Below, piece by piece: positions 17,515 through 27,114 of a stretch of 64,000 nt of DNA. The notes under the pieces are model-generated. The model was not told the DNA's origin and ran no database searches. It was given only the letters and a program-made list of their open reading frames with translations. The stretch lies in NCBI GenBank assembly GCA_046290675.1, contig JBKAHA010000016.1, positions 62,001-126,000 on the forward strand, read 5' to 3'. The position numbers and the translations under genes are program-made. Each line of letters begins with the position of its first letter. Position 1 is the stretch's first letter. The stretch is from Aureliella sp046290675 (GTDB lineage Bacteria > Planctomycetota > Planctomycetia > Pirellulales > Pirellulaceae).

Positions 17515-20500
17515 CTATGACTTTGCGGACTTAGGTCGCTCCGCCTTCTTCGCTGAGGCCGAAGACTCCGCCGAGTCGGCCTTCTTCCATTTCGCCCTTT
17601 GCTTGGCACGATTGCGAGCGGTCTCTTTACGCTCTTCCATCTCCGCCTTCGCCGCGTCGATTTCTTGTATGAGCTTCGTATGTTTCGCAGCGATCAATTC
17701 GTTTTCCTTACCGAGCTTTTCTGCGGTGGCGAGCAAGTCTCGGTCCAACGACCATGCGGCTAGTTGGTCTAGGAGATTGGCGGCGAACTCTTCGCCGTGT
17801 GTTTTGAATGCGTCATGGAGGAAGTCTCCAAATCTCAGATGAGTGAGTCGCTGGCCTTGGAATGCGGCCTGTTGTAATTCAAAAGCTCGCTTGGTCTCAT
17901 TTGCCAGACGCAACACGTCAATGGCCAGTAGTTCGTACGATGGTGCTTCTTGCAAGATTGACGGGGCGAGGACTGCTAGCGTCGATTTTGCTCCTTGAAG
18001 GTCTTCTATTTGGCACTGGCGATAAGCGATGGCCAACAGGACCTCAGCCGCGAAGGCCGGATCTACAGTCGCGATGGAATCATGCACCGTCTGGGCAGCT
18101 ATGGTGAGCCAGCCTTGATAGTCCGTGATCTCTTCTTTCGGATCAGGGAAGATTTTGAGCAACTGGGCTCTATTGATTCGGAGCTGATTGGCTAGAGAGT
18201 TGGTGACAATTCGAATTCCCCCAAAGGGGTTTTCTGGATATTCCTTTAGCTCCCCATGCTTATCAAGCAAGAACGCGAAAGTAGCTTGGGCTCGCCCGTG
18301 TTCGCCCGCCTCAGCGAACAAGGCGGTTACATCGGCGGCTAGTGAGAATGTTTCGACTCGATTGTTGTCGAGTAGCCCTTCGATGAGTTCGCTTACGTCT
18401 TCAGCAGCTTTTTGTGCACCGATCACGTCGGAGAGAAGCGTTACCAGGGCACTCGTCTGTGCCGTTTCTCGTTTGGTAAAACGAAACATCCTTTTGGCAA
18501 GTTGGATCAACTCGGTGCCTTCGAAATGCTCCTGGACTTTCTTGAGTAGGTTTGCGTAAGAATTTACGCCCGCACCATTTAGCATCGAGCAATGCGTGAA
18601 GAGGGCTTTCGCTCGTTCTGTCTGCCCGAGTTGCATACAGAGTTCAGCCAGTTGCGAGGCTCTTGCGACGTTCGTTAAATCGAGGCGTGACATGAGAACT
18701 TCGATGACTTCGGCGTCTGCGTCGGTAAGCTGAATGTCATCGCGTTCGAGCAACGCGAAGAAATCGACAAGCACTTGATCGCTGAGATTGCCAGCGTAAA
18801 TCTTCTGGAGTACCGACTGGAAGACGTTCTCTTCGCCCCGCTCCGCGCACGCTTGCTGCAGGAGTGCAATTGAAACGTCTTGGACATTGGAGACATTATT
18901 GGATGTTTGAGCGCGCAGTATTCTTCGCATTTCGTCGGCAGCGAATGGGTACTCGGCGAGCTTGAGCCAAGCTTTCTCCGGCTGTTTCCGTGGTGCGGGG
19001 GCGGGGGGCACGAATGTCGCCAAGCCGCCGCGAGCTCGGTTCCGAGCCGCTTTGGCTGCCTGCTTGCGTTTTTCCTCTGCTGCCTTTTTTTCTTCGTCTG
19101 TCGGTTCTTTCGCCTCTTTATTCGGATCCTGTTTGGGCTTGGAGGCTGGCCAAGTGAGGCCATTGACGCGTTTGCTTCCGACGATTGCATAGCCATATGG
19201 GCTCGGCTCGATTGGCGGAAAATTTCGCCAGACTTTTCTCAGCGTCTTCTTAGCCGCATCCTCGTTCTCATCATCCAGAGCCGACTTGACGCCTGCCATC
19301 GTGCTTGCGTATGTCTTAACGCCTTCCTCATCACTGGAAGAAGATGCGGCAGCGTTGGTGGCGAGGGATGTTGCGGGGACCATTCTGATCGCAGTTACGT
19401 TCGATCCAATCACGGTCGCGGGAGCGATTCTGACTGACTGTACTGGGGAGGCGGGAGTCAAGGCAGCGGCAGGAGCTGATGCAGCGGCGGCTGTTTTCGA
19501 ACTTGCTTCATTCTCCTCGTCGTCACCTGATTCCTTAGCATCTTGAGCCGCTGCGTCCTTCTCCTTGTTCAGTTCGCGAGCTTTCCTTTCGTCGTCAAAC
19601 TTCTTGGCCGCGCGGTCGTCAGCGAGTGAGAAGTATTTGAGTTCGTTGATCGGATGCTCAACGGATTTCCAGAGGCTAGCCAAGCGAGTTTCCCAGACTG
19701 GTATCTTTGCGGCGAGGGCTTTCTCTCTTTGCTTCGCTTCGTCTGACGGTGCCTGGGAGTCAGACGCGTTTTCGGGACTATCCTGGGCCTCATTCGCTGA
19801 AGCCAGCTGCGCCTCATTCGCAGCACTCAGCTGCGTCTCATAAAGACTGATGATCGAGGCTGTGCGTTTGGCGGCCTGCTCGAGGCGTTCGTACGCGGAC
19901 AGGTATTTGGCTTGATCGGGATGGTCCGAGATGGCTTGGCGATACGCAGATCTCAGTACTTCAGCATCGCCACACTGTTTTGCAATCAAGATTTTCTGGT
20001 CGGTAAGTTGGACCGTTCTCTTCCCCGCTGCTTTCTCATCTAGCTTGGCTAGGAATCGTTCTGGCGCCCGTGGGACTAGCTCTTTGTAAGCGTAGTCTCG
20101 TGAGTTTTTCAGATAGTAGTCCGTGATGTTCTCTGTTGGATCGTAACTCTCGAGTACCAGTTCAATGGCTTCCTCCGTGTCGCCTGATTGATGGAGAACC
20201 ACTGCCTTCAGGTACTGTGCGATTCTGGGAATCTCTTTTTCCTGCTGTCGCACAGCATCCGTTAGAAACAGATCCAATGCCCTGATAGCGAACTGCGTGT
20301 TGGCCACATTCCGGACGGCCTTCCCTGCACGTGGTAGTGCGTACGTCGAATAACGGAGGTAGTCATCTTGAATGGCTGGAGCGATTCCACTTTCAAGCCA
20401 CTCCAGGACAATTTCTGCGGTTTCGTCGTCCAGGGCTTCGGTCGAAGTGAACGGAACTTGAATCAGCTCACGTGGTCGGTACTTGTCGATAATCGAACCC

Positions 20501-23500
20501 AGTACACTCGAAAGTGCTTCTGCACGAATCGACTTAGGAAAGACCTCCATCGCAAGCTGGAAAGGGAAATAGTATCCGATCTCTAGATTCCCATCTTCGA
20601 TCATTTCAAGAAGCTTGTCGTCATCTGGGATAACGTCTTGCAGTTCACTCGGGTGCTTGGCAATGAGCCACAGGTAGTCCGCAATTCGTTCTTCATCCTC
20701 TTGGACAAAGTTGGCGGCAAATCGAACTAAATCAGAATAGTTGTCGCCATCAAGTATTTCCGCAAAGGCCTTCATCTGCTGGCGAAATTGCGGACCGTTG
20801 TATCTGCCGCCCGTTTGGATTTGCTTCCGCGCGATTTGCAGCGCCAGTCCGTTGTCTCCTAGTGCGATCGCCATCCGCATCCAAGCGGTGACGTCGGAAG
20901 CTCCTGTAGATGTTTCCAGTACCGCCATCCCGTTCACGATGATGTAGCGATTGCCCATCCCGGGAGCTCGACCTTGAGTTTGATCGACGCGGCGAAGTAT
21001 CCGCAACGCTTTGTCGTTCTTGCCCTCCATCCAAAGGGGAAGCAGCTGCTGCCACATCGTCGTAGGGGCCAGCTTGGCGGAGACTGAAATGTCTGGGACC
21101 TCGCCAAGTATCGCCTGGAACGCACCGCGGCGAGGATCATCATCGGTAAGACTCGCAAGTGTCCTGCGAAGGCTGTCGTAACGCCCACGCCGCAAGCGAT
21201 CCTTCGCGAAGCTCGCCAGTAAATCCTTCTCTTCCGGGAATTTGGCGGCAACGAGCAGATCGAGCTGTTCAAGAACGTCCATGCGGTCAAACGCATGGCA
21301 CATTTTGCGCAGAACGTCGGAACGCTTTTCGATTCGCGGTGCATCACCCAGCTTGCTTGCCTTCCGACCATTTTGGGCAAGCCTCTGAATGTCGTCGAAG
21401 CTCTTTCTAAGCTCTGACAGTTGCTTCTGCAGAATCTGCTCGATGTCCGAGTCGGTTGCTGTGATCAAGATGCCTTGCAGCAGTTCATCCGAATACATCT
21501 GATAAGCGTCGCGATTGGAACTGAAGAACGAGTTTGCATCGCTCGAGCTTTCGTCCTCGGTGGTCAGTGGAGTCTGCGACAGCAGGAGATTCAAGCCCCG
21601 TTCGTAGAAGCGGAATGCATTGGAATCCTCGCCAACTTGCTCGTTTAACTTGGCCACACGGGCGATCAACGCTGCGTCGGAGGGACTTGTTCTGAGGAGT
21701 TTGTCGTAGCGTACAAGGGCTTCAGGAGTCTTCGCAGCCTTTTCGAAGATCATCGCAACTTCGCGCTGATAGCTCCTTGGGTCTGCAAGGTTGCGTGCCA
21801 TGCCGAAAGTGCGTTCGGCGCTCTTCGAGTCACCATCATCCAAAAAGGCCTGGCCCAGATCGAGAAAGACCTGCGGAGGCATGAGCTCACCGAGACCAAT
21901 TAGTCGACGCCCGAAGGCGAAGAAAGGGAGATTGCCCTTGTTGGTCGGGCCACGCGATGTGCCTGAATAGTAGACGCCACCACGGATTCGCGACGATAAC
22001 TCCATGCATTCACGAAGCACGGAAAGTCGCCTTGTGCCAGAAACTGCGAGCGAGTTTTCCAACGCTCGAATCTGACCATTTTTGTCGTTCACTTCAAACG
22101 AGAGATCGGCCAGTAATTGGTATAAGTAGTTCTTGTCCTCGCGGCCTGCGAGTCGTTCAAGCGTAATGCGACGCGCCCATTGCATCGCTGGCCCTTTGGC
22201 TTCCATATTAAGAATGCCATCGATGGCGATCGTGAACAGATCGTCTCGATCGGCTGTTTCCGCCAGGTATTGGAACATGCCGACAGCTCGCTCGGTTTTG
22301 CCCATATCCTTGAGCAAGTTCGCGAGCAGTAGGTAAGACTCAATGCGGTCGGGGTGGGTCGCGATGCCTTTTCGGTACGCTTGAGCAGCTTCGGCATTCA
22401 TTCCCACCAACGACAAGACACCGGCTTCAAATTCGCCTCCGATCGAATCTTTTCCGTCATCATTTTCGCGGAGTGTGAATAATACCTTGCGAGCTTCTTG
22501 AGCCTTGCCACGCTCGAGCATGCTTAGCGCGAGCTGGCGTAGGTATTCTGTCCGCCCTTCGGGGTCGACTTCGATCAGCCGCTCAACGACCTTTTCGTAA
22601 TTCCAATAGTCGTTGCAGATCTGATAAATGCGACCTTTCTCTTGCAACTGCTCGACTTCGTTCTTCCCGCTTCGCGACATGTACTCTTCGGAGATCTCGG
22701 TTGCGGCCACAGAATCGTTCACACGGGAGTAGATGCGAACCAGAAGACCCGCTTCGCGGTCATCGACGGTTCCATCTGCTAGTTTTTCTTCGAGCTCAAT
22801 CGCGATGTCGGCCAACGTTCCGAGGCGGCTGGCAACCGTCATCAATCGATCTTCAACGTAGCGTCGTCGTGGAACGGAAGTGACCTTTCGCCAGAGCGCG
22901 AGCCATTGGTCGAGAGCTTTCTCCTCGTCGCCAACTTCGCTATAGAGCCAGGCGAGTCGCATTTCGAGATCTTCTGCGACGGTCTCTCGCGATGCGCGGA
23001 TTTGTTCGTTGACTTCGATTGCTTTGTCCTGTCGCCCAAGTCGCTCATAGGCACTTGCCAGCTCGGCGCGGACGTCATCCCCAACGTTTTTCAGATCTTG
23101 AACGCGATTTAGCGTGGCTTCGGCGGCTTCAGTTTCTCCGCGTCTTGATTGCAGGTCGGACCAATAAAGAAGTGCTTGCCCGTGCAGAACCTCCATTGCT
23201 ACCATTCGCTCGATGGTCGCCGCGGCCAAGTCATCGATACCGTACTCGCCAAGCGTTTGAGCACTTTGCAGCATGAGCGGGCCATTGTCCGTCGCTTCGA
23301 CGAACTGCGACCAAAGGTCTCTCGCCTCTTGGTCTTTTCCTTTCTCAAGCAGAATCTGCGTCAGACCCGCTCTCCAGATTAACTCGTTTGGTTCCGTCTG
23401 AATGAGGGTGCGATACGAATCGAGCATACGGTCTTCGTAGCCTGCTTCGCCCTCCATTTCCAAAAGCTCACGGCGCATTTCAACTGTGAAGCCTTTGGCG

Positions 23501-26500
23501 TTTGATTGCGTTTCTTTAAAGAGTGCGATTGCCTCGTCGTACTTCCCAAGTTCTCGAAGCAAGCTGATCCATACGGTTCGCATCTCGGGAGTAATTGGTT
23601 TAGCTGAGGCTTTCTCTCCCTGATTACGTTCCGCGATTTTGGTGACGAGTTCCTCGAGCCCTGCCTTTTTCTTCGTCAGGCGGTAAGACTCCACCAAAAG
23701 TGCGAGTGCATAGTTCCGGTCTCGCTTGAGTTGGGCGGAGTCGGTCGCCATCCAGGCACTTTCGATTGCCTTCTTCCGATTCTTAGCTCGGATGGCCCAC
23801 TCGGCGACGCGACTTGCACTGCGGAACTTTGCGGTGCCTTCCCCCTGGATGGTGAAAAGCTTGATCGCATCTGCGTGTTTGTTCTGCACCGCCAGCACAT
23901 TGGCGGCACGATTGCGAAAGTCTAAGTCCTCCGACTGCTCTGCCAGTTCTATCAGGAGCTTCGCACTATTGGACTGCGTTCCCCGAGTTCCTGGGGCCGC
24001 GCCGATCAAGTCCATCAAGGCGAGTCTTAATCGAACGGCCTGTTGGTCTTCTTCGGGCAAGTCTTGCTCGGCGAGCAGTTCATAAAGCTCCTTAGCTTGA
24101 TCAACGTTTCCCAACGCGTCGGCAAGCTTGGCCTGCCAGATCTGCAAGTCATATCGTTCCGACTTGATCCTCGGGGCAGCACAGAGATCACTCAGGATCT
24201 CAAACGCCCTAGATAGCTCTCCAAGTCGTGCGGCTAAGGCGACCTCAAGTTCGGCGTAGAACTGATTGCTGAGTGGGCCAAGGTCCGTGTGTTTGGTGGA
24301 CAGCCACTCGAGAGTTGGCTCTACGGAGCCGGCTTGCAGAACGGCAGAGTCAAACACTTCGGTGATGAAGTCAGTCGAGATTCTTGAGCCATCCCATGTT
24401 CCTGCTGCCGCCTCTATTTTCAGCTTTAGATCGACTTGTTTGCCTGCGAGCAAGGCTGGGGCCGGCTTAGCATCTGCCGGCCCTTGGGCACGCGCAATTG
24501 AAACTGGAAGCGAAACTGGTAGCACTAGGAGCAAGAGTATGATGGATGCGGCAGACGCATTTGGCTGCGAAGAATGCGCACTTGGACTCGCATCTGAGGA
24601 GTTGCCCGTTGGAGCTGGCAGACGGCGCAGGATCAATTCGGTGATGAAAAGCAGGAGGCACAATCCGAATAGCCATGGAGAGAGCTCGATCAATCTGCGT
24701 CCCTTTGGCGAAACGGGCTCTAAGTTCATGGCTTCGCCGGCCTCGAAGACATTACCCCCATTGAACGCAATCATTTCACCAAATTCCTTTGCCCGGAGGG
24801 GTGAGACTCTCGACTCCGCGGTCGCACAGGAATCGACGGTCAGAGGTTGCCAGATCATCGGGCCTGTGGACGCAGTGGTTTCTAATCTAAGCTGTTCGCC
24901 AATCAGCGGGGATCTCAAGTACGCGACAAAATGATCTTCCGTTTTCTTTTGGAAGTCGATCGATTCGTGAAGCGTCTGAGTAGGCGTGCTTGAATCTGCC
25001 CAGCGTGCTAACGGCAAAGCAACTGGATGGCTGGTACTACCAGAACGTGGCAACCGGCGAACGGCATGCAATTGAACCTCGACTCCGTCACGCACAATGT
25101 GGAAGCGGAACGGTGCGGTCGAATCAGCCGCCGTGCGTTGGAGCACTCTCGTAAGCGCTTGGCCATAGTCCTGCCAATCGTTCCAATTGCTCGTGCCTTC
25201 ACCGAATGGTTCGGTGCCCAGCGCCGTAACGCGTCCTAATCCATAACGCCAGGTAGCTAGGACTGGGTGTTTCTCAGATTGTGTTTCAATGAGAACCTCA
25301 GCCCCCGACCGCGCCTTGCCCTCGACGTAACCGTTCAACGCTGGAAGTTGGGATACGTCAACATCCGACCACCACCCCATGCCGCCTCTAGCTTGGACGG
25401 TATGGATGCCAGGGCGATAAGAAGGCAATTTCGTCGTCGATGGTTGTTTGAGCAGGATTTCCGGAAGATTGAATCGGTTTGGGACGTTGTAAAACCGTCC
25501 TTTGCCCCAGTTCGCGATGTTGACCAAGAATTCGCTGTGGTAGCCTCCACCAGTCAACACCGTGGATACGTTGATTCCTTCGTTGGACATCCGACGAAGC
25601 AAGGACTCAAAGTCGCCGGACTCCACGCCCCCGTCGGTCAGTACCAATACATGTTTGTAGCGGGTGTCTACATTCTGGAGTCCATAAAAGGCCTCTTCCA
25701 ATGCAGGAAGGATCACGGTTCCACCACCAGCGTCCATGCGGTTCAGTGCTCGTTGCAGCTCGATTGCATTGGACGCCGGTTGTAGTGGTGCCGCCCAACG
25801 CTTTGCACCAAAAAATTCGACGATGCCGACTTTGTCGTGTGGTAGCAATCGCCGCATGGCGAGGCGAGCCACTTCTTTGGCCAGCTGAACTCGAACGCCG
25901 GTCATGGAGCCTGACGTGTCAATGACCACGACCAGAGAAGTTGATGGGTCCCGTTTCTCTTCCTTCTGCACGAACTCAACCGGTAGAAGCGACTCGATTG
26001 GGCGATCGTGCCAGCCACCGGCGCCGAACGAATTTCGTCCGCCGCTCATCACCAAACCCATCCCGCGATGAGTGACGGCCTGGACAATTTGCTCCTCAAT
26101 TTCGGGGCTCAGCCGCTCAGACGCAAGGTCATCCAGCATCAACAGATTCGCTCGTTCCAAAGCCGTTTCTAAGGTCGACGGATTCTCGAGGCTTGCATCG
26201 GAGAGACTGAATCCTGAGTTGAGAAAACGATCGAGCTTCCCACTGCCGCCGATCTGGCGTTCGCCGAGATAAAGCAGTTTCATGGGTGCATGGATTGGTA
26301 AAGTGGTACCCAGGGATGATGCCTCTGAAGTGCCTTCGGTAACCAAAGTGAACTCGGCGGGCACAAATCCTTCGGTGGTCGGTTCGAACGACATGGGTAC
26401 TTGGATGAGTTCCGAACCGTTTCCTTGGACAGTGGTCGAGGCTACAAGCTTATTCTCTATCCGCAGTTCGAGCGTTCCGCTCCCAGCACTCTCCAAGAGG

Positions 26501-27114
26501 ATATCAATAAGCAAGCGCGAAGTCGCGCCTCGTCGGATAATTCCGTCTCGATGGACGCTTAGCACGCGTGGTTCTCCTCGGGCCGCCACGCGTCGAATCC
26601 AATGCAACTCAATCTCGCGGGCGTGCAGTGAAGTCGAAGCTCGATAGTCATCTGCTATAGTCGCGAGACCGTCGCTGACGACGAAGACCCGTCCACCGGT
26701 TCCCTCGGGAATCATCTCTTCGGCCCGGGATATAGCGAGTGAAATTGGAGACTCGCCCCGAAGTTCAGACAGACTTAATTCGGTGGTCGTATCAAAACTA
26801 GAAAGTGCACCTTCGGCGGGCGACGCACCGAACCAAATGAGATGTCGAGTCGAAGCGTCCTGATCGGAAGCGAATTGATTCTGTAGTGACTCACCGAATT
26901 CGGGCGAGCAACTAGCACTACCATCCCAAACCACAACTTGAGTTGTTCGAGTCTCAGTAGAGATCCAGTGTGGTTGCGACAGGGCGAGCCCCAGTGCAAG
27001 AAACAGACAGGATCGCAGGATATTTTGCGACCGCTTCGCTCCTTTCCATGGTCCTAGCCAAGGCAGGATTGCCAGGAGCGAGAGGATCATCCACTCAGGT
27101 GAAGCAAGTATCAC
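17515..27114 (-). CDS. Giant membrane VWA - TPR repeat protein, about 3199 residues
   Basis: I start at GTG 27112-27114, which overlaps the stop of the upstream gene by 4 bases (GTGA); a longer frame to 27144 and an ATG at 27090 are alternatives. An N-terminal hydrophobic segment (MILSLLAILPWLGPW) precedes a region like the BatA/glutamine-amidotransferase-like VWA proteins. A VWA domain follows with a complete MIDAS Asp-x-Ser-x-Ser at VVVIDTSGSM (about 399-404) and VLTDGG near 495. A transmembrane helix (about 811-830, WLFGLCLLLFITELIL) and a second hydrophobic stretch (about 857-876) ending in ARAQ resemble a signal peptide inside the chain. The remaining 2300 residues are mostly TPR-like helical repeats, interrupted near 19.3-19.9 kb (+ coordinates) by Ala/Ser/Glu-rich low complexity. 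It is last in a MoxR operon. Likely a periplasmic scaffold worked on by the MoxR ATPase; the client is unknown. Confidence 0.92.
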   Translation of the reverse strand: MILASPEWMILSLLAILPWLGPWKGAKRSQNILRSCLFLALGLALSQPHWISTETRTTQVVVWDGSASCSPEFGESLQNQFASDQDASTRHLIWFGASPAEGALSSFDTTTELSLSELRGESPISLAISRAEEMIPEGTGGRVFVVSDGLATIADDYRASTSLHAREIELHWIRRVAARGEPRVLSVHRDGIIRRGATSRLLIDILLESAGSGTLELRIENKLVASTTVQGNGSELIQVPMSFEPTTEGFVPAEFTLVTEGTSEASSLGTTLPIHAPMKLLYLGERQIGGSGKLDRFLNSGFSLSDASLENPSTLETALERANLLMLDDLASERLSPEIEEQIVQAVTHRGMGLVMSGGRNSFGAGGWHDRPIESLLPVEFVQKEEKRDPSTSLVVVIDTSGSMTGVRVQLAKEVARLAMRRLLPHDKVGIVEFFGAKRWAAPLQPASNAIELQRALNRMDAGGGTVILPALEEAFYGLQNVDTRYKHVLVLTDGGVESGDFESLLRRMSNEGINVSTVLTGGGYHSEFLVNIANWGKGRFYNVPNRFNLPEILLKQPSTTKLPSYRPGIHTVQARGGMGWWSDVDVSQLPALNGYVEGKARSGAEVLIETQSEKHPVLATWRYGLGRVTALGTEPFGEGTSNWNDWQDYGQALTRVLQRTAADSTAPFRFHIVRDGVEVQLHAVRRLPRSGSTSHPVALPLARWADSSTPTQTLHESIDFQKKTEDHFVAYLRSPLIGEQLRLETTASTGPMIWQPLTVDSCATAESRVSPLRAKEFGEMIAFNGGNVFEAGEAMNLEPVSPKGRRLIELSPWLFGLCLLLFITELILRRLPAPTGNSSDASPSAHSSQPNASAASIILLLLVLPVSLPVSIARAQGPADAKPAPALLAGKQVDLKLKIEAAAGTWDGSRISTDFITEVFDSAVLQAGSVEPTLEWLSTKHTDLGPLSNQFYAELEVALAARLGELSRAFEILSDLCAAPRIKSERYDLQIWQAKLADALGNVDQAKELYELLAEQDLPEEDQQAVRLRLALMDLIGAAPGTRGTQSNSAKLLIELAEQSEDLDFRNRAANVLAVQNKHADAIKLFTIQGEGTAKFRSASRVAEWAIRAKNRKKAIESAWMATDSAQLKRDRNYALALLVESYRLTKKKAGLEELVTKIAERNQGEKASAKPITPEMRTVWISLLRELGKYDEAIALFKETQSNAKGFTVEMRRELLEMEGEAGYEDRMLDSYRTLIQTEPNELIWRAGLTQILLEKGKDQEARDLWSQFVEATDNGPLMLQSAQTLGEYGIDDLAAATIERMVAMEVLHGQALLYWSDLQSRRGETEAAEATLNRVQDLKNVGDDVRAELASAYERLGRQDKAIEVNEQIRASRETVAEDLEMRLAWLYSEVGDEEKALDQWLALWRKVTSVPRRRYVEDRLMTVASRLGTLADIAIELEEKLADGTVDDREAGLLVRIYSRVNDSVAATEISEEYMSRSGKNEVEQLQEKGRIYQICNDYWNYEKVVERLIEVDPEGRTEYLRQLALSMLERGKAQEARKVLFTLRENDDGKDSIGGEFEAGVLSLVGMNAEAAQAYRKGIATHPDRIESYLLLANLLKDMGKTERAVGMFQYLAETADRDDLFTIAIDGILNMEAKGPAMQWARRITLERLAGREDKNYLYQLLADLSFEVNDKNGQIRALENSLAVSGTRRLSVLRECMELSSRIRGGVYYSGTSRGPTNKGNLPFFAFGRRLIGLGELMPPQVFLDLGQAFLDDGDSKSAERTFGMARNLADPRSYQREVAMIFEKAAKTPEALVRYDKLLRTSPSDAALIARVAKLNEQVGEDSNAFRFYERGLNLLLSQTPLTTEDESSSDANSFFSSNRDAYQMYSDELLQGILITATDSDIEQILQKQLSELRKSFDDIQRLAQNGRKASKLGDAPRIEKRSDVLRKMCHAFDRMDVLEQLDLLVAAKFPEEKDLLASFAKDRLRRGRYDSLRRTLASLTDDDPRRGAFQAILGEVPDISVSAKLAPTTMWQQLLPLWMEGKNDKALRILRRVDQTQGRAPGMGNRYIIVNGMAVLETSTGASDVTAWMRMAIALGDNGLALQIARKQIQTGGRYNGPQFRQQMKAFAEILDGDNYSDLVRFAANFVQEDEERIADYLWLIAKHPSELQDVIPDDDKLLEMIEDGNLEIGYYFPFQLAMEVFPKSIRAEALSSVLGSIIDKYRPRELIQVPFTSTEALDDETAEIVLEWLESGIAPAIQDDYLRYSTYALPRAGKAVRNVANTQFAIRALDLFLTDAVRQQEKEIPRIAQYLKAVVLHQSGDTEEAIELVLESYDPTENITDYYLKNSRDYAYKELVPRAPERFLAKLDEKAAGKRTVQLTDQKILIAKQCGDAEVLRSAYRQAISDHPDQAKYLSAYERLEQAAKRTASIISLYETQLSAANEAQLASANEAQDSPENASDSQAPSDEAKQREKALAAKIPVWETRLASLWKSVEHPINELKYFSLADDRAAKKFDDERKARELNKEKDAAAQDAKESGDDEENEASSKTAAAASAPAAALTPASPVQSVRIAPATVIGSNVTAIRMVPATSLATNAAASSSSDEEGVKTYASTMAGVKSALDDENEDAAKKTLRKVWRNFPPIEPSPYGYAIVGSKRVNGLTWPASKPKQDPNKEAKEPTDEEKKAAEEKRKQAAKAARNRARGGLATFVPPAPAPRKQPEKAWLKLAEYPFAADEMRRILRAQTSNNVSNVQDVSIALLQQACAERGEENVFQSVLQKIYAGNLSDQVLVDFFALLERDDIQLTDADAEVIEVLMSRLDLTNVARASQLAELCMQLGQTERAKALFTHCSMLNGAGVNSYANLLKKVQEHFEGTELIQLAKRMFRFTKRETAQTSALVTLLSDVIGAQKAAEDVSELIEGLLDNNRVETFSLAADVTALFAEAGEHGRAQATFAFLLDKHGELKEYPENPFGGIRIVTNSLANQLRINRAQLLKIFPDPKEEITDYQGWLTIAAQTVHDSIATVDPAFAAEVLLAIAYRQCQIEDLQGAKSTLAVLAPSILQEAPSYELLAIDVLRLANETKRAFELQQAAFQGQRLTHLRFGDFLHDAFKTHGEEFAANLLDQLAAWSLDRDLLATAEKLGKENELIAAKHTKLIQEIDAAKAEMEERKETARNRAKQRAKWKKADSAESSASAKKAERPKSAKS

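Noticed and set aside
18880..19437. Several plus-strand open frames over 100 residues inside the giant VWA-TPR gene
   Set aside because: They are antisense to the TPR coding sequence, Cys/Ser/Phe-rich and lack start signals.
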